This document shows positions 34,266 to 43,199 of a stretch of 64,000 nucleotides of DNA, piece after piece. The stretch's first letter is position 1. The number at the start of each line of letters is the position of its first letter. The translations under genes and the position numbers were made by a program. The DNA lies in assembly GCF_001748365.1 (NCBI RefSeq), contig NZ_BDHH01000002.1:355023-419022 (forward strand). The letters run 5' to 3'. This stretch comes from Fusibacter sp. 3D3. Lineage in GTDB: Bacteria > Bacillota > Clostridia > Peptostreptococcales > Acidaminobacteraceae. Below the pieces are notes generated by a model that ran no database searches, was not told the DNA's origin, and saw nothing but the letters and a program-made list of their open reading frames with translations.

Positions 34266-35786
34266 TTATTGTTCTATGACCATCCCATCTTCATCCGCTT
34301 TTAATAGCTCTATTTCAGTGATGTGCTTAAGGAATAATTCTGTAAGTGCGGGATCAAATTGTCTCCCTTTAAATTTACTAATTTCCTCTAAGACCAACGC
34401 CCGTTTCATGGCGCGTCTATAAGGTCTATCATTTGTCATGGCATCATAGGCATCTGCTAAAGACAATATGCGACACTCAATAGGAATGTCTTCTCCCGCT
34501 ATTCCAAGGGGATACCCACCACCATTCCAGTGTTCATGATGCATCAGAATGAGATTGGCAATATGAGCGAGTTCTGTAGATGCACTGGCAATTCTCTGCC
34601 CTATTTCACAATGTGTCTTCATGATCGTCATCTCTTCGTCCGTCAGTGGACCTGGTTTCATGAGGATATAATCTGGAATACCTACCTTCCCAAAATCATG
34701 AAACTTTGCGAGCAGTCGAATGCTCCCGAGTTGATGCTGAGGGAGTTCAAGCTTTTGACCTATGAAAAGTGCAATAAACTCAAGTCTTTCAGCGTGACCT
34801 TCCGTAATATAATCTCGTGCTTCAAGCGCACTCATCATGGTTGTCACGATTTCGTTTCTGACGCTTCCACTTTTAAGCAGTTTTTTACGATACATCATTT
34901 GATCGGCCTTTGCAAAGAGCAAATGTGTTTTATTAAGGCTTTCAGAATTAATCGCATAGCCTATACTGACACTCATCTTGATCTTTTTATCAAGTGCATA
35001 GAAATGCTTAAATTTTAAATCTAAATCACTAATCAGACGATCCAGTATCTTCTCATCGACATGTCTCAATATAACCCCAAAATCGTCTCCACCCAATCTG
35101 CCTATAATGCCACGATCTCTAAAATGGCCTTTTATGACATCAGCGATTTCTTTAATCATATGATCTCCAGTCAAATGACCAAAAGCATCGTTTATGAGCT
35201 TTAATCCATCAATATCAAACAGAATAAGACCTAAATCTTTTTCGCCATTTTCACAATGTTCTAGAAGCCTTTCCTCAAAATAAGCGCGGTTATAGAGGCC
35301 CGTTAGGTAATCTCGGGTCGCCATATACTCGAGTTTTTCAAAAAAATCCTTTGACTCCGTAATGTCACGCACAATCATGAGCACTTCATCTTTTCCAGTG
35401 GGCACAATCCGCATCTCAAACCATTTCTTTGCAATTTCAAGCTCAAACCCCCTGGCTTCAGATACCGTCAGAACTTCTTCTACCGCCTTTGAAATCTGCT
35501 CTGACCAATTCGAATCAAATATAGCCTCAAACACCATCTGCTTTATGGGATCGGGTCCTATTTCATTCAGCATAATCAATTCACCATAATATTCAAAAAA
35601 GTTTCCTTCAGAATCGCGCAAAATAAGCAAGTCAGGGATAGCCTCTAAAAGTGCAGAATTTCGAGCATTAATTTTCTCAAGTTTTTTGATGGTACCCATC
35701 AACTCTGGATAATAATTTTTCCGATTTGAACTTTCTCCAAGTCCGATAATTTTTTTCCTCAATAGATCGTTATTATTTGGATTCAT
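34266..35786 (-). CDS. PAS-GGDEF-HD-GYP cyclic-di-GMP signalling protein
   Basis: A 506-residue cytoplasmic protein. A PAS-like sensor (about 35-140) is followed by a GGDEF domain (FDIDGLKLINDAFGHLTGDHM) whose signature reads GGDDF in place of GGDEF. An HD-GYP domain follows, with FHDFGKVGIP, MKTHCEIGQRI and HHEHWNGGGYP, so phosphodiesterase activity is expected. The variant GGDDF leaves cyclase activity uncertain. The start chosen overlaps the alcohol dehydrogenase end by 14 bases and has AAAGGG nine bases upstream, suggesting coupling. It has no membrane segment. Confidence 0.88.
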   Translation of the reverse strand: MNPNNNDLLRKKIIGLGESSNRKNYYPELMGTIKKLEKINARNSALLEAIPDLLILRDSEGNFFEYYGELIMLNEIGPDPIKQMVFEAIFDSNWSEQISKAVEEVLTVSEARGFELEIAKKWFEMRIVPTGKDEVLMIVRDITESKDFFEKLEYMATRDYLTGLYNRAYFEERLLEHCENGEKDLGLILFDIDGLKLINDAFGHLTGDHMIKEIADVIKGHFRDRGIIGRLGGDDFGVILRHVDEKILDRLISDLDLKFKHFYALDKKIKMSVSIGYAINSESLNKTHLLFAKADQMMYRKKLLKSGSVRNEIVTTMMSALEARDYITEGHAERLEFIALFIGQKLELPQHQLGSIRLLAKFHDFGKVGIPDYILMKPGPLTDEEMTIMKTHCEIGQRIASASTELAHIANLILMHHEHWNGGGYPLGIAGEDIPIECRILSLADAYDAMTNDRPYRRAMKRALVLEEISKFKGRQFDPALTELFLKHITEIELLKADEDGMVIEQ

Positions 35787-36921
35787 AGCACAAAACCCTT
35801 TCAAAAATTTGTATAACATCTGCTTTCGACATCACTTTCGGATTTGTTACCATGCACGGATCTCGTAATGAAAATTCAGCTAATTTCTGAATTTCATCTG
35901 GCTTCACGCGCAAGTCAATTTGACCTTTTATGCCAAGCGTCATTCTCATCCCTCTAATAGCCTCTAACAAAGTCTCTTTACTTGGACTTTTCACACCAAA
36001 AGCCTCTGCGATATTTAAATAACGTGCCTTTGCAAATTCGAAATTATGTTCAATTACATGCTCCAGTAAAATACTGTTACACTCTCCATGAGGTAAATCA
36101 AAAAGCCCCCCCAAACTGTGAGCCATGGCATGAACCCCCCCTAAACTCGCATTTGAAAATGCAATGCCTGCATGCAAACTTGCAAGCATCATATTACTCA
36201 GTGCCTCTTCATTGCTTCGATCTCTATAAAGTGAAATCAGATCATTGCTGACCAGTCGAATTGCCTCAAGTGCATGCAAGTCTGTAAATGAGGAAGATGC
36301 ATTCGAGACATAAGCCTCGATGGCATGTGTCAACGCATCCATCCCTGTGCATGCCGTTAAATAGTCATCCATCGTCGTGAGCAGTTCAGGATCAATTAAC
36401 GCTAAATCTGGGACAACCTTTTTAGAAATAATCGCAATTTTCACGAGCCTCATTGTATTTAATATGATGGCAAACTGAGATACATCTGCCGAAGTGCCTG
36501 AAGTTGTAGGAATACAAATAAGTGGCGGACCAGGATAAGGCACTGAATCCACGCCTTCATAATCGATTATATGACCGCCATTCGTGGCAACAATAGCAAT
36601 ACCTTTAGCGCAATCCATGGGGCTCCCGCCTCCAATTGCTACTATAAAATTGCAGTCTTGCGCCAAAAAAACATCCGCACCAACCATGACATCAATATCC
36701 CTCGGGTTTGGAAAAATGTCACTAAACACATGGTAGTCTATATCCACTTCTGTTAAACTTTCCGTAATCTCCTTGACCCATCCTGAATTTATAACACCTT
36801 CATCCGTTACAATCAGGACCTTTTCAGCTCCTAAATTTTTCGCATACGACCCTATAAGTTTTCTGGAATTAAATCCGAAAATAAATTCTGGAATTACGAT
36901 TTTTCTAAGCTCTTTCATCAT
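35773..36921 (-). CDS. Iron-containing alcohol dehydrogenase
   Basis: A 382-residue group III alcohol dehydrogenase. NAD-binding GGGSPMDCAKGIA is near residue 97, and IPTTSGTSADVSQFA follows. Metal-ligand histidines lie in HAIEAYVS and in HAMAHSLGGLFDLPHGECN near 265. It likely reduces or oxidises a short-chain aldehyde or alcohol; the exact substrate is unclear. It overlaps the c-di-GMP protein by 14 bases. Its start has an AGGAGTG site. Confidence 0.93.
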   Translation of the reverse strand: MMKELRKIVIPEFIFGFNSRKLIGSYAKNLGAEKVLIVTDEGVINSGWVKEITESLTEVDIDYHVFSDIFPNPRDIDVMVGADVFLAQDCNFIVAIGGGSPMDCAKGIAIVATNGGHIIDYEGVDSVPYPGPPLICIPTTSGTSADVSQFAIILNTMRLVKIAIISKKVVPDLALIDPELLTTMDDYLTACTGMDALTHAIEAYVSNASSSFTDLHALEAIRLVSNDLISLYRDRSNEEALSNMMLASLHAGIAFSNASLGGVHAMAHSLGGLFDLPHGECNSILLEHVIEHNFEFAKARYLNIAEAFGVKSPSKETLLEAIRGMRMTLGIKGQIDLRVKPDEIQKLAEFSLRDPCMVTNPKVMSKADVIQIFERVLCYESK

Positions 36922-36972
36922 AAAAAAACACTCCTTTGAGCTTTTATACCCCCAGAAGTGTTTCTTAAAATT

Positions 36973-38145
36973 TTATTTTGTACTGGATACAAATTCTTTT
37001 AATTCATACCCCTTATGCGTTAAGCTAAAGACGTCGACAAGACCAGGTGTGCTATAAATCGATCCATCTTCCATAATAAAAAGTGCCTCGACTTGGTCTA
37101 AAGAGTTCACATAAGCATATCCCGCCTCGAGTCCCATGACAAATACAGTCGTTGAAAGTGCATCTCCCACTACTGATTTTTCTGAAATAATAGAGACTGA
37201 TTGCAACTGATTTTCTTCTGGATATCCCGTTTTAGGATTCAAAATATGATGGTATTTTACACCATCCTCCATAAAAAATCGTTCATAAGTCCCCGACGAT
37301 ACAATTGAATTATCTTGAAGTTTTAAGATGCCAACGATATCTTTACTTTCGCCCTTAGGGTCTCTCACCCCGATTGACCAAGCCTCACTATTGGGCTTAT
37401 GACCCACCGTTAAAACATTGCCGCCTAGATTTATGATCGCGCTCTCATACCCTTCTTCTTGAATCAACGCCTTAACCTGATCTGCAATATACCCCTTTGC
37501 AATTGCACCCAAATCAAGAGACATGCCTTCCACTTTCAAAAACACATTTTGATCCGCTTCACTTAAAATAATATTGTGATAATCAATTTTGGAAAGGACA
37601 TCCTTGATTTCTGATTCTTCTGGAACATGTGCGTCTTCAGATCCTATACCCCATAGATCAACCAGTGGCCCTACGGATATGTCAAACCCGCCATCTGATA
37701 TTTCGCCGTATTGAATTCCCATTTGTATGAGTTCAAAAATAGGTTTTGAAACCTTTACAGGTGCCTTTCCTGCATTTTCATTAATCATAGAAATTTCTGA
37801 AGTCGTTATATTTTTAGAAATCCATTTTTCAAATTGATCAATCTCTTCAAAAATACGGTCAAAATGCGCTGACGGCACTTCTTTATCCGAATATATACTT
37901 ATTTTTATATAAGTTCCAATTTGAAAACTATCTTGAGAGGTAATAATGCTATTCGTCTTAGAATCATTAACCACAGTGGATTCACTTCTAACAATTGCAT
38001 CATTACCCGCTTGAGCGCTTGTGACCTCATCACCCGATGCATTTGTTGGCGCGTTGCCTGAACACCCCACTAAAACGATTGCGACCACTACATTTAATGC
38101 TAAAACACCTAAAAACAAAGCACATTTCTTTAATCTCTTTTTCAA
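36973..38145 (-). CDS. apbE: FAD:protein FMN transferase (ApbE family lipoprotein)
   Basis: A 390-residue exported lipoprotein; the signal ends in a VVLVGC lipobox near residue 28. The ApbE domain is complete. It includes FDISVGPLVDLWGIG, MSLDLGAIAKGYIADQV near residue 215, INLGGNVLTVG, HHILNPKTGYP and the metal-binding DALSTTVFVMGLE. ApbE attaches FMN to Thr residues of partners such as RnfG/NqrC-type subunits or extracellular flavoproteins; no partner is encoded nearby. A TATAAT box lies 20-odd bases upstream of its AGGAGG site. Confidence 0.92.
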   Translation of the reverse strand: MKKRLKKCALFLGVLALNVVVAIVLVGCSGNAPTNASGDEVTSAQAGNDAIVRSESTVVNDSKTNSIITSQDSFQIGTYIKISIYSDKEVPSAHFDRIFEEIDQFEKWISKNITTSEISMINENAGKAPVKVSKPIFELIQMGIQYGEISDGGFDISVGPLVDLWGIGSEDAHVPEESEIKDVLSKIDYHNIILSEADQNVFLKVEGMSLDLGAIAKGYIADQVKALIQEEGYESAIINLGGNVLTVGHKPNSEAWSIGVRDPKGESKDIVGILKLQDNSIVSSGTYERFFMEDGVKYHHILNPKTGYPEENQLQSVSIISEKSVVGDALSTTVFVMGLEAGYAYVNSLDQVEALFIMEDGSIYSTPGLVDVFSLTHKGYELKEFVSSTK

Positions 38146-38187
38146 CTCTACCTCCTAATGCATTGCCTTGATTTATTATACCATGCG

Positions 38188-38241
38188 ATAGGGTTAGGGT
38201 GTGAAAAACTGTAAACCTTGTTTTCGACACCCTAACCCTAT
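38188..38241. repeat. Perfect 15-bp inverted repeat between the DUF4097 and apbE genes
   Basis: ATAGGGTTAGGGTGT (38188-38202) pairs perfectly with 38227-38241, and an inner GAAAA/TTTTC extends the stem. There is no T-run on either side. Its motif order (ATAGGGT, AAACTG, GACAC-CTAAC) resembles family B repeats, so it may be a more symmetric relative. Confidence 0.65.
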
Positions 38242-38288
38242 ACCTTTGAATTAAACATTCAAGTGATCCTTTTAATTTTTTTGAAATT

Positions 38289-39239
38289 TTATTTTTTATC
38301 AAATAAGATTTTACCAGAAACCGTAGAGGCCTTTATCAGCCTATCTTCCGAACGGTTCGAAATATTTACACGCCGTTGGCCGCCCATTTCTTTATCCACG
38401 ACTGCAAAGCCACTCGGATCTATCCCCCCGGTCAATGAATCCATAGAAAGATTATATTGTTCTGGGGTTTCAACTTTTATATCTATTTTACCAGACACCG
38501 TTGAAAAATCTGCCTGTTTCGTCTCATCGCCACCATCAAACTCAATACTGCCTGATACTGTTTTTCCTTTCGCCATAACGTGTTGACCTGTTAACTTTAA
38601 ACGACCTGATGTAGAACTATAAACACCATTTTCACATCTCACATCTTCCGATATAACCGATCCAGAAGTCGATTTGCCCCGAATCACTTGAGATTTCACC
38701 CCCGTCATATAGACTTTGCCGCTTACGGTCTTAAAAGTAAAATCCACTCCGTTTAGACCAATAGCTGAAAGATTTCCGGAAACGCTTGAAAATTTCCCCT
38801 GATCAATGACGAGATTCATCGGCAGCTTTATATTGATAAAAATCGTCTTAAACGGATTTTCGCCCGAATCTTTAAAGAAATTGATCAAGTCCCCAAACGA
38901 GCCATTGCGTTTTTCTTTTATCGCAATATAGTTCTCTTCCTCATAGAAATGTAACCAATCTGGCTTATCCACAAGTTCTCTTGTCTGAGGATTTAAAAGT
39001 TCAATCGTGACATCTTCAACATTGGATCTTTCAATATTAAGCTTACAGGAGACAAGGGCCACATCAAAGTTCTTTAAAGTCTCACGATCTGTTTTATTGT
39101 AAGCATAGCGCTCTTCTTCATTTGATGAATCCGCTTCAATCCGTTCAGCTTGTTCAGCAGCTTCGATAAGTTCAAGGCCTTCCTCAACACTAATTTTACC
39201 CGCTTCTATCATCTTTAATATCTCAAGTTTATTATTCAT
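38289..39239 (-). CDS. SHOCT-like plus DUF4097 beta-repeat protein
   Basis: A 316-residue protein. A short N-terminal helical SHOCT/YvlB-like motif (LEILKMIEAGKISVEEGLEL, residues 5-24) precedes a long DUF4097 region of repeated strands (FSSVSGNLSAIGL, FKTVSGKVYMTG, STSGSVIS, KTVSGSIEFDG, STVSGKIDIK). It has no signal peptide or transmembrane helix. Related LiaX/YvlB proteins act in envelope-stress control in Firmicutes. It is the third gene of a DUF2089/SHOCT/DUF4097 set, 11 bases after its predecessor. Confidence 0.83.
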   Translation of the reverse strand: MNNKLEILKMIEAGKISVEEGLELIEAAEQAERIEADSSNEEERYAYNKTDRETLKNFDVALVSCKLNIERSNVEDVTIELLNPQTRELVDKPDWLHFYEEENYIAIKEKRNGSFGDLINFFKDSGENPFKTIFINIKLPMNLVIDQGKFSSVSGNLSAIGLNGVDFTFKTVSGKVYMTGVKSQVIRGKSTSGSVISEDVRCENGVYSSTSGRLKLTGQHVMAKGKTVSGSIEFDGGDETKQADFSTVSGKIDIKVETPEQYNLSMDSLTGGIDPSGFAVVDKEMGGQRRVNISNRSEDRLIKASTVSGKILFDKK

Positions 39240-39250
39240 CTCTATTCCTC

Positions 39251-39604
39251 CTACTCTAAACTGACGGATACCACATGACCATCATCCGCTATAATATTCA
39301 TAACTTCACCCACTTGACCCGATTGAATCATCTCGAGAATTGCTTCCATATCAATGTCTGTATCCACGTGTTTTATGATTTTAGAACCCAGTATTTTAAA
39401 GAGCTTTGCAGGCAACTTGATATCCACAGATTTCTCGGCTTCATCATTGGTAACGATTACTCTGACCCACTTAATCGGTTCTGTTGTCTTCTTATCTTCC
39501 TTTTTTTCAGAAACAGCATCTAATAATTTTAACCCATCTTCAGCAGATATCGTTCCGTTTTCAATCATTTTTAATATTTGTAATCTGTCCTCACTCATTT
39601 TCAT
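39251..39604 (-). CDS. SHOCT-like domain protein
   Basis: A 117-residue protein opening with EDRLQILKMIENGTISAEDGLKLLDAV, the same helical motif as its neighbours, broken here in description only. The remainder has a compact domain with VDIKLPAKLFKILGSKI and a C-terminal HVVSVSLE strand. It overlaps the DUF2089 gene by 4 bases and so is translationally coupled. It is probably an adaptor in the same envelope-stress module. The function is inferred from context only. Confidence 0.78.
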   Translation of the reverse strand: MKMSEDRLQILKMIENGTISAEDGLKLLDAVSEKKEDKKTTEPIKWVRVIVTNDEAEKSVDIKLPAKLFKILGSKIIKHVDTDIDMEAILEMIQSGQVGEVMNIIADDGHVVSVSLE

Positions 39605-39978
39605 TCTCCCTTCAATCGCTTTAAAGCTTCATCAGAAGTGATTTCTCCTTGACTTAATTTTTCCAGAATTTCCTTTTTACTGAGCTCTTCTTCACTGGGT
39701 TTTACATTGTATCCAAGTGCACCGATAACCTGATCTAGATTCCGTCTAACCGTTGGATATGAAATGCCTAAATCCTTTTCAATTTCTTTTATATTACCTC
39801 TGTTCTTAATAAAAATCTCGATAAACAACTTATCCTCTTTGGTCAAATAGCTAAATTTATCCAGTTCAAAATTTCCTTCAATACTGGTTTTACAATGTTC
39901 GCAATGCAGTTTTACCACTTTTAGTTTAGACTGACAAACTGGACAATTCCCTAAAACCTCTTTCTTCACAATGCACAC
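39601..39978 (-). CDS. DUF2089 family protein with zinc ribbon and HTH-like region
   Basis: A 125-residue protein. An N-terminal zinc ribbon (CPVCQSKLKVVKLHCEHC, about 14-31) is followed by a sigma-like or HTH segment (FIKNRGNIKEIEKDLGISYPTVRRNLDQVI), which suggests DNA binding, and a C-terminal SHOCT-like helix (EILEKLSQGEITSDEALKRL). It is first in the three-gene set and is the likely local regulator. The start has an AAAGAGGTG site. Confidence 0.85.
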   Translation of the reverse strand: MCIVKKEVLGNCPVCQSKLKVVKLHCEHCKTSIEGNFELDKFSYLTKEDKLFIEIFIKNRGNIKEIEKDLGISYPTVRRNLDQVIGALGYNVKPSEEELSKKEILEKLSQGEITSDEALKRLKGE

Positions 39979-40023
39979 CTCTTTCCAATTATAAATTCAC
40001 CTGTTGAATATGCCTAAAATTTA

Positions 40024-41310
40024 CTACCAATATGCCTTGATCTCTTTATTGACTAAAAACACTAAGGATACACCTAATGACAATATGCCACAAATAAGAA
40101 ACAATAACCAAGAAGCCACTCTATCTGCTAAAAGTCCCATGATTACAAATCCTATTGGCGTTGCAGCTTGAGCAAGGGTGGTAATCATTGAGATCACGCG
40201 CCCCCTATAATCATCTTCTATACGCGTCTGCAAAATAGTGAACAAGGGAATATTTAAAAGTGCGTTAATAATTGCAAAGACAACGCCTATAACAGCCCAT
40301 GCGCCTAAAATCTCGATGCCTTTAAAACGGCTGATCGCCCAAGGCGTTAGAGGCAGTGCAAACAAAACAAACACAAAACATTGGCTGATTAAAGAAGTGG
40401 ATATCAATTTGTAATAGGACTTCCTAACGGGAATCCTTGACGCGACAATCATACCAATAATCGCACCCCCTGCAAAAATAGCTTCGAAAACACCCAGCGC
40501 TACAGCTGTCAAATGCAAATCAAACTTAATGACTCTTGGAAAAACGACCATATAGACTGGATTGACAATCAAATTTAATAAAGTAAAAAAAACAACGGTT
40601 TTAAGAAGTGCTGGATGACCTTTAATATATTCAAAACCTGCTTTCATATCACTTTTCATCTCTTTAAAGTCCACAATACCAGTAGATTTTCGTTCAAGTG
40701 CTATAAAGGTTTCTGATATACCTGAGAGTATAAATGAAATTGTATTTATGATCAAAATCCCCACAATACCAATATAATAATATAGAAACCCTGCAGCTGC
40801 TGAACCTAAAATCATTGTAAACTGCCTTGACATGCCGTTGTATGAATTGGCCTTATTGAGTTGACTCTCGTGCACTATATTGGGCACACTTGCATCTATC
40901 GCGGAATTGAAGAGAGCACTCAACCCATTACTGATTATTGTGATCACGAAAATACTTAGAATCGGATAAAAGTCCATATAAATGGCAATTGTTAAAATTG
41001 CAAACAACACACCTCTCATAAAATCCGTGCCATAAATAATTTTGCGCCTATCAAATCGATCTACGATGACCCCGCCAATCGGTCCTACTAGAATATAAGG
41101 TAAAACCATACAAATCCCAAATCCAGATATGATAAGTCCCACATTTTGAGCAGTTCCTGCACTCATAAGATACCAAATAATCGATATTGAATAGAGTGCG
41201 TTTCCAAGGTTAGATACAATCTGCCCTAACAGTAAAAGCATGAAATTTTTGTTCCCCACAATGTTTTGTTGCGGTGCTAACGATTCTTCACTCATTTTGA
41301 TCTCCTTCAC
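40024..41310 (-). CDS. MFS transporter, EntS/MFS_3-like
   Basis: A 428-residue membrane protein with about 12 transmembrane helices. The MFS signature GGVIVDRFDRRKII lies between helices 2 and 3, and a second-half motif (EDDYRGRVISMITTL) is near residue 370. This subgroup includes macrolide and enterobactin exporters. It is transcribed just upstream of the DUF2089 gene in the same direction, with a 45-base gap, so it may share that unit. The cargo is unknown. Confidence 0.88.
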   Translation of the reverse strand: MKEIKMSEESLAPQQNIVGNKNFMLLLLGQIVSNLGNALYSISIIWYLMSAGTAQNVGLIISGFGICMVLPYILVGPIGGVIVDRFDRRKIIYGTDFMRGVLFAILTIAIYMDFYPILSIFVITIISNGLSALFNSAIDASVPNIVHESQLNKANSYNGMSRQFTMILGSAAAGFLYYYIGIVGILIINTISFILSGISETFIALERKSTGIVDFKEMKSDMKAGFEYIKGHPALLKTVVFFTLLNLIVNPVYMVVFPRVIKFDLHLTAVALGVFEAIFAGGAIIGMIVASRIPVRKSYYKLISTSLISQCFVFVLFALPLTPWAISRFKGIEILGAWAVIGVVFAIINALLNIPLFTILQTRIEDDYRGRVISMITTLAQAATPIGFVIMGLLADRVASWLLFLICGILSLGVSLVFLVNKEIKAYW

Positions 41311-41460
41311 TATGTAACCGTATTCGCTTGATATCCTAAAACTAATATAAGCTTATACATCATCAAAGTCAATATGATAATTTAATTTCTAACCATTTTT
41401 TAACCATACTATTGATAATATTAATTTAATGATTAATTATATTGAAAACACTTAATAACA

Positions 41461-41512
41461 TAAAAAGGAGTCTTCTTAAAAATGATTTTTCAATCACCTT
41501 CAGAAAACTCCT
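41461..41512 (-). terminator. Terminator after the SPFH operon
   Basis: AGGAGTCTTCT (41466-41476) pairs with AGAAAACTCCT (41502-41512) with one mismatch, and an inner AAAAATGATTTTT extends it. On the minus strand TTTTTA follows. It lies about 90 bases after the SPFH gene. Confidence 0.65.
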
Positions 41513-41577
41513 CATCATTTTATATGTTTATTTCATTCGATCCGCATCGGTCAAAGGGTTGCTCAACTTTTGATTTT

Positions 41578-41603
41578 TGACTTTTGACACTCTAACGATC
41601 GTT
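41578..41603 (+). repeat. Dispersed repeat, family B, partial copy
   Basis: These 26 bases, TGACTTTTGACACTCTAACG followed by ATCGTT, are identical to 13672-13697. They abut the stop codon of the SPFH gene. Confidence 0.75.
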
Positions 41604-42526
41604 TATTTTCTTGCGATTTCTGTTAGACTTGTCACTAAGTTAGCAACACCTGCTAAATCAGAAGGGATAATGATCTTAGTCGCTTGTCCATCCGCAACAC
41701 GTTCCAACGCTTCAAAGCTTTTTAACATGAGTACAGCTTGATCCGCATTTGCTGCTTTAAGCATTTCAAGACCTTGAGCCGTCGCTTGTTGCACTTTGAG
41801 AATCGCTTCTGCTTGACCTTCGGCTTCTCTGATTTGAGCTTCTTTTCTCGCTTCTGCTCTTAAGATCGCCGATTGTTTTTCCGCTTCAGCATCTAAGATA
41901 ACGGATTCTTTTTTACCTTCAGCCACAAGAATCGCTGAACGCTTCTCGCCTTCTGCCCTTAAAATAGATTCTCTTCTCTCACGCTCTGCTCTCATCTGCT
42001 TTTCCATTGCTTCTTGGATATCCTTTGGCGGTAAAATATTTTTAACCTCTACACGGTTAACTTTAATCCCCCATGGATCTGTAGCTTCATCAAGAATACT
42101 CCGCATTTGCGTATTGATCAGATCTCTTGAAGTTAATGTTTCATCCAGTTCAAGTTGTCCTATTATATTTCTAAGTGTTGTTGCCGTTAAATTCTCTATC
42201 GCAACAATAGGTTGTGCAACACCGTAAGTAAATAATTTTGCATCTGTAATTTGGTAATAGACGACGGTATCAATTTTCATCGTAACATTGTCTTTCGTAA
42301 TTACAGGTTGTGGTGGAAAATCAACTACCATTTCCTTCAGAGACACTCTCTTAGAAACTCTGTCCAGCAAAGGCATTTTGAAATGCAAGCCAGTTTCCCA
42401 TGTACCATGGTAAGCGCCTAGGCGTTCGAGTACATATGAACTGGCCTGAGGTACAATTCTAATATTGCTGACGACCAGTAAAAATGCAAGAACAACAAGT
42501 ATTGTTCCTAATATAAAACCACCCAT
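41603..42526 (-). CDS. SPFH/band 7 (stomatin-like) membrane protein
   Basis: A 307-residue protein with one N-terminal membrane helix (about 3-22) and the SPFH domain (IVPQASSYVLERLGAYHGTWETGLHF, then DPWGIKVNRVEVKNILPP near 155). A long Ala/Glu/Arg-rich coiled coil follows (about 170-260). This is the stomatin/QmcA type that forms membrane microdomain oligomers. It is encoded 77 bases after an NfeD-family gene, the classical NfeD-stomatin pairing. Confidence 0.95.
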   Translation of the reverse strand: MGGFILGTILVVLAFLLVVSNIRIVPQASSYVLERLGAYHGTWETGLHFKMPLLDRVSKRVSLKEMVVDFPPQPVITKDNVTMKIDTVVYYQITDAKLFTYGVAQPIVAIENLTATTLRNIIGQLELDETLTSRDLINTQMRSILDEATDPWGIKVNRVEVKNILPPKDIQEAMEKQMRAERERRESILRAEGEKRSAILVAEGKKESVILDAEAEKQSAILRAEARKEAQIREAEGQAEAILKVQQATAQGLEMLKAANADQAVLMLKSFEALERVADGQATKIIIPSDLAGVANLVTSLTEIARK

Positions 42527-42603
42527 AAAATCCTCCTATAAAATATGATTTATCTGAATCTCAATGATCAAGCAAATTATCCTTGAACATCATGAGCTTT
42601 CAT

Positions 42604-43038
42604 TTATTTTTTCTTAACAATCAATTTAACGCCTTCTATTGCTAGGACTTCAACTTCTTCATTCTCATCAATTTCTTCATGTTCAGGACACTTTGCAGTC
42701 CACATTTGCCCATTGACCTTCACAAGACCTGTTTCTTTCATTTTAATCGCTTTAGTTACATATCCTGTTTCCCCAATAATGGCATCGATATTGGTTTTGT
42801 TTTGACCTATTTTAAGCACCTTTTTAGCAATCGGTCTCGTGTAAATGAGAAGTACCACCGCAACGATTACAAAGACCACAAATTGGATCACGATATTAAA
42901 TCCCATTGCTGAAGTTATCAGTGCTGCTAAAGAACCCACTGCAAACCAGATTGATGTAAGTCCCAATGTACCGGCCTCAATCAAAGTGAATACCACAATA
43001 AGGACGGCCCACATTATCGTAAAATAGTTTAAATCCAT
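42604..43038 (-). CDS. NfeD family membrane protein
   Basis: A 144-residue short-form NfeD. Two or three hydrophobic segments fill residues 4-75. The C-terminal OB-fold domain follows (IDAIIGETGYVTKAIKMKETGLVKVNGQMWTAK in pieces, then EEVEVLAIEGVKLIVKKK). I start at the ATG with GGGAGGTGAG upstream. NfeD proteins partner with SPFH proteins in membrane organisation, and the next gene encodes one. Confidence 0.92.
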   Translation of the reverse strand: MDLNYFTIMWAVLIVVFTLIEAGTLGLTSIWFAVGSLAALITSAMGFNIVIQFVVFVIVAVVLLIYTRPIAKKVLKIGQNKTNIDAIIGETGYVTKAIKMKETGLVKVNGQMWTAKCPEHEEIDENEEVEVLAIEGVKLIVKKK

Positions 43039-43199
43039 GTTCTCACCTCCCAAAGTGATTTGATATCATATGCTACCCTATACCTAGTAATTCATGTATA
43101 ATAGAGTTATCTTAATATTATTATACCCTTTTGACTTTGATAAAGTATTAAAAAACCCTTAAAAAACGAGAGAAATCTTAAGTGAAGGAGGCTCTTCAA

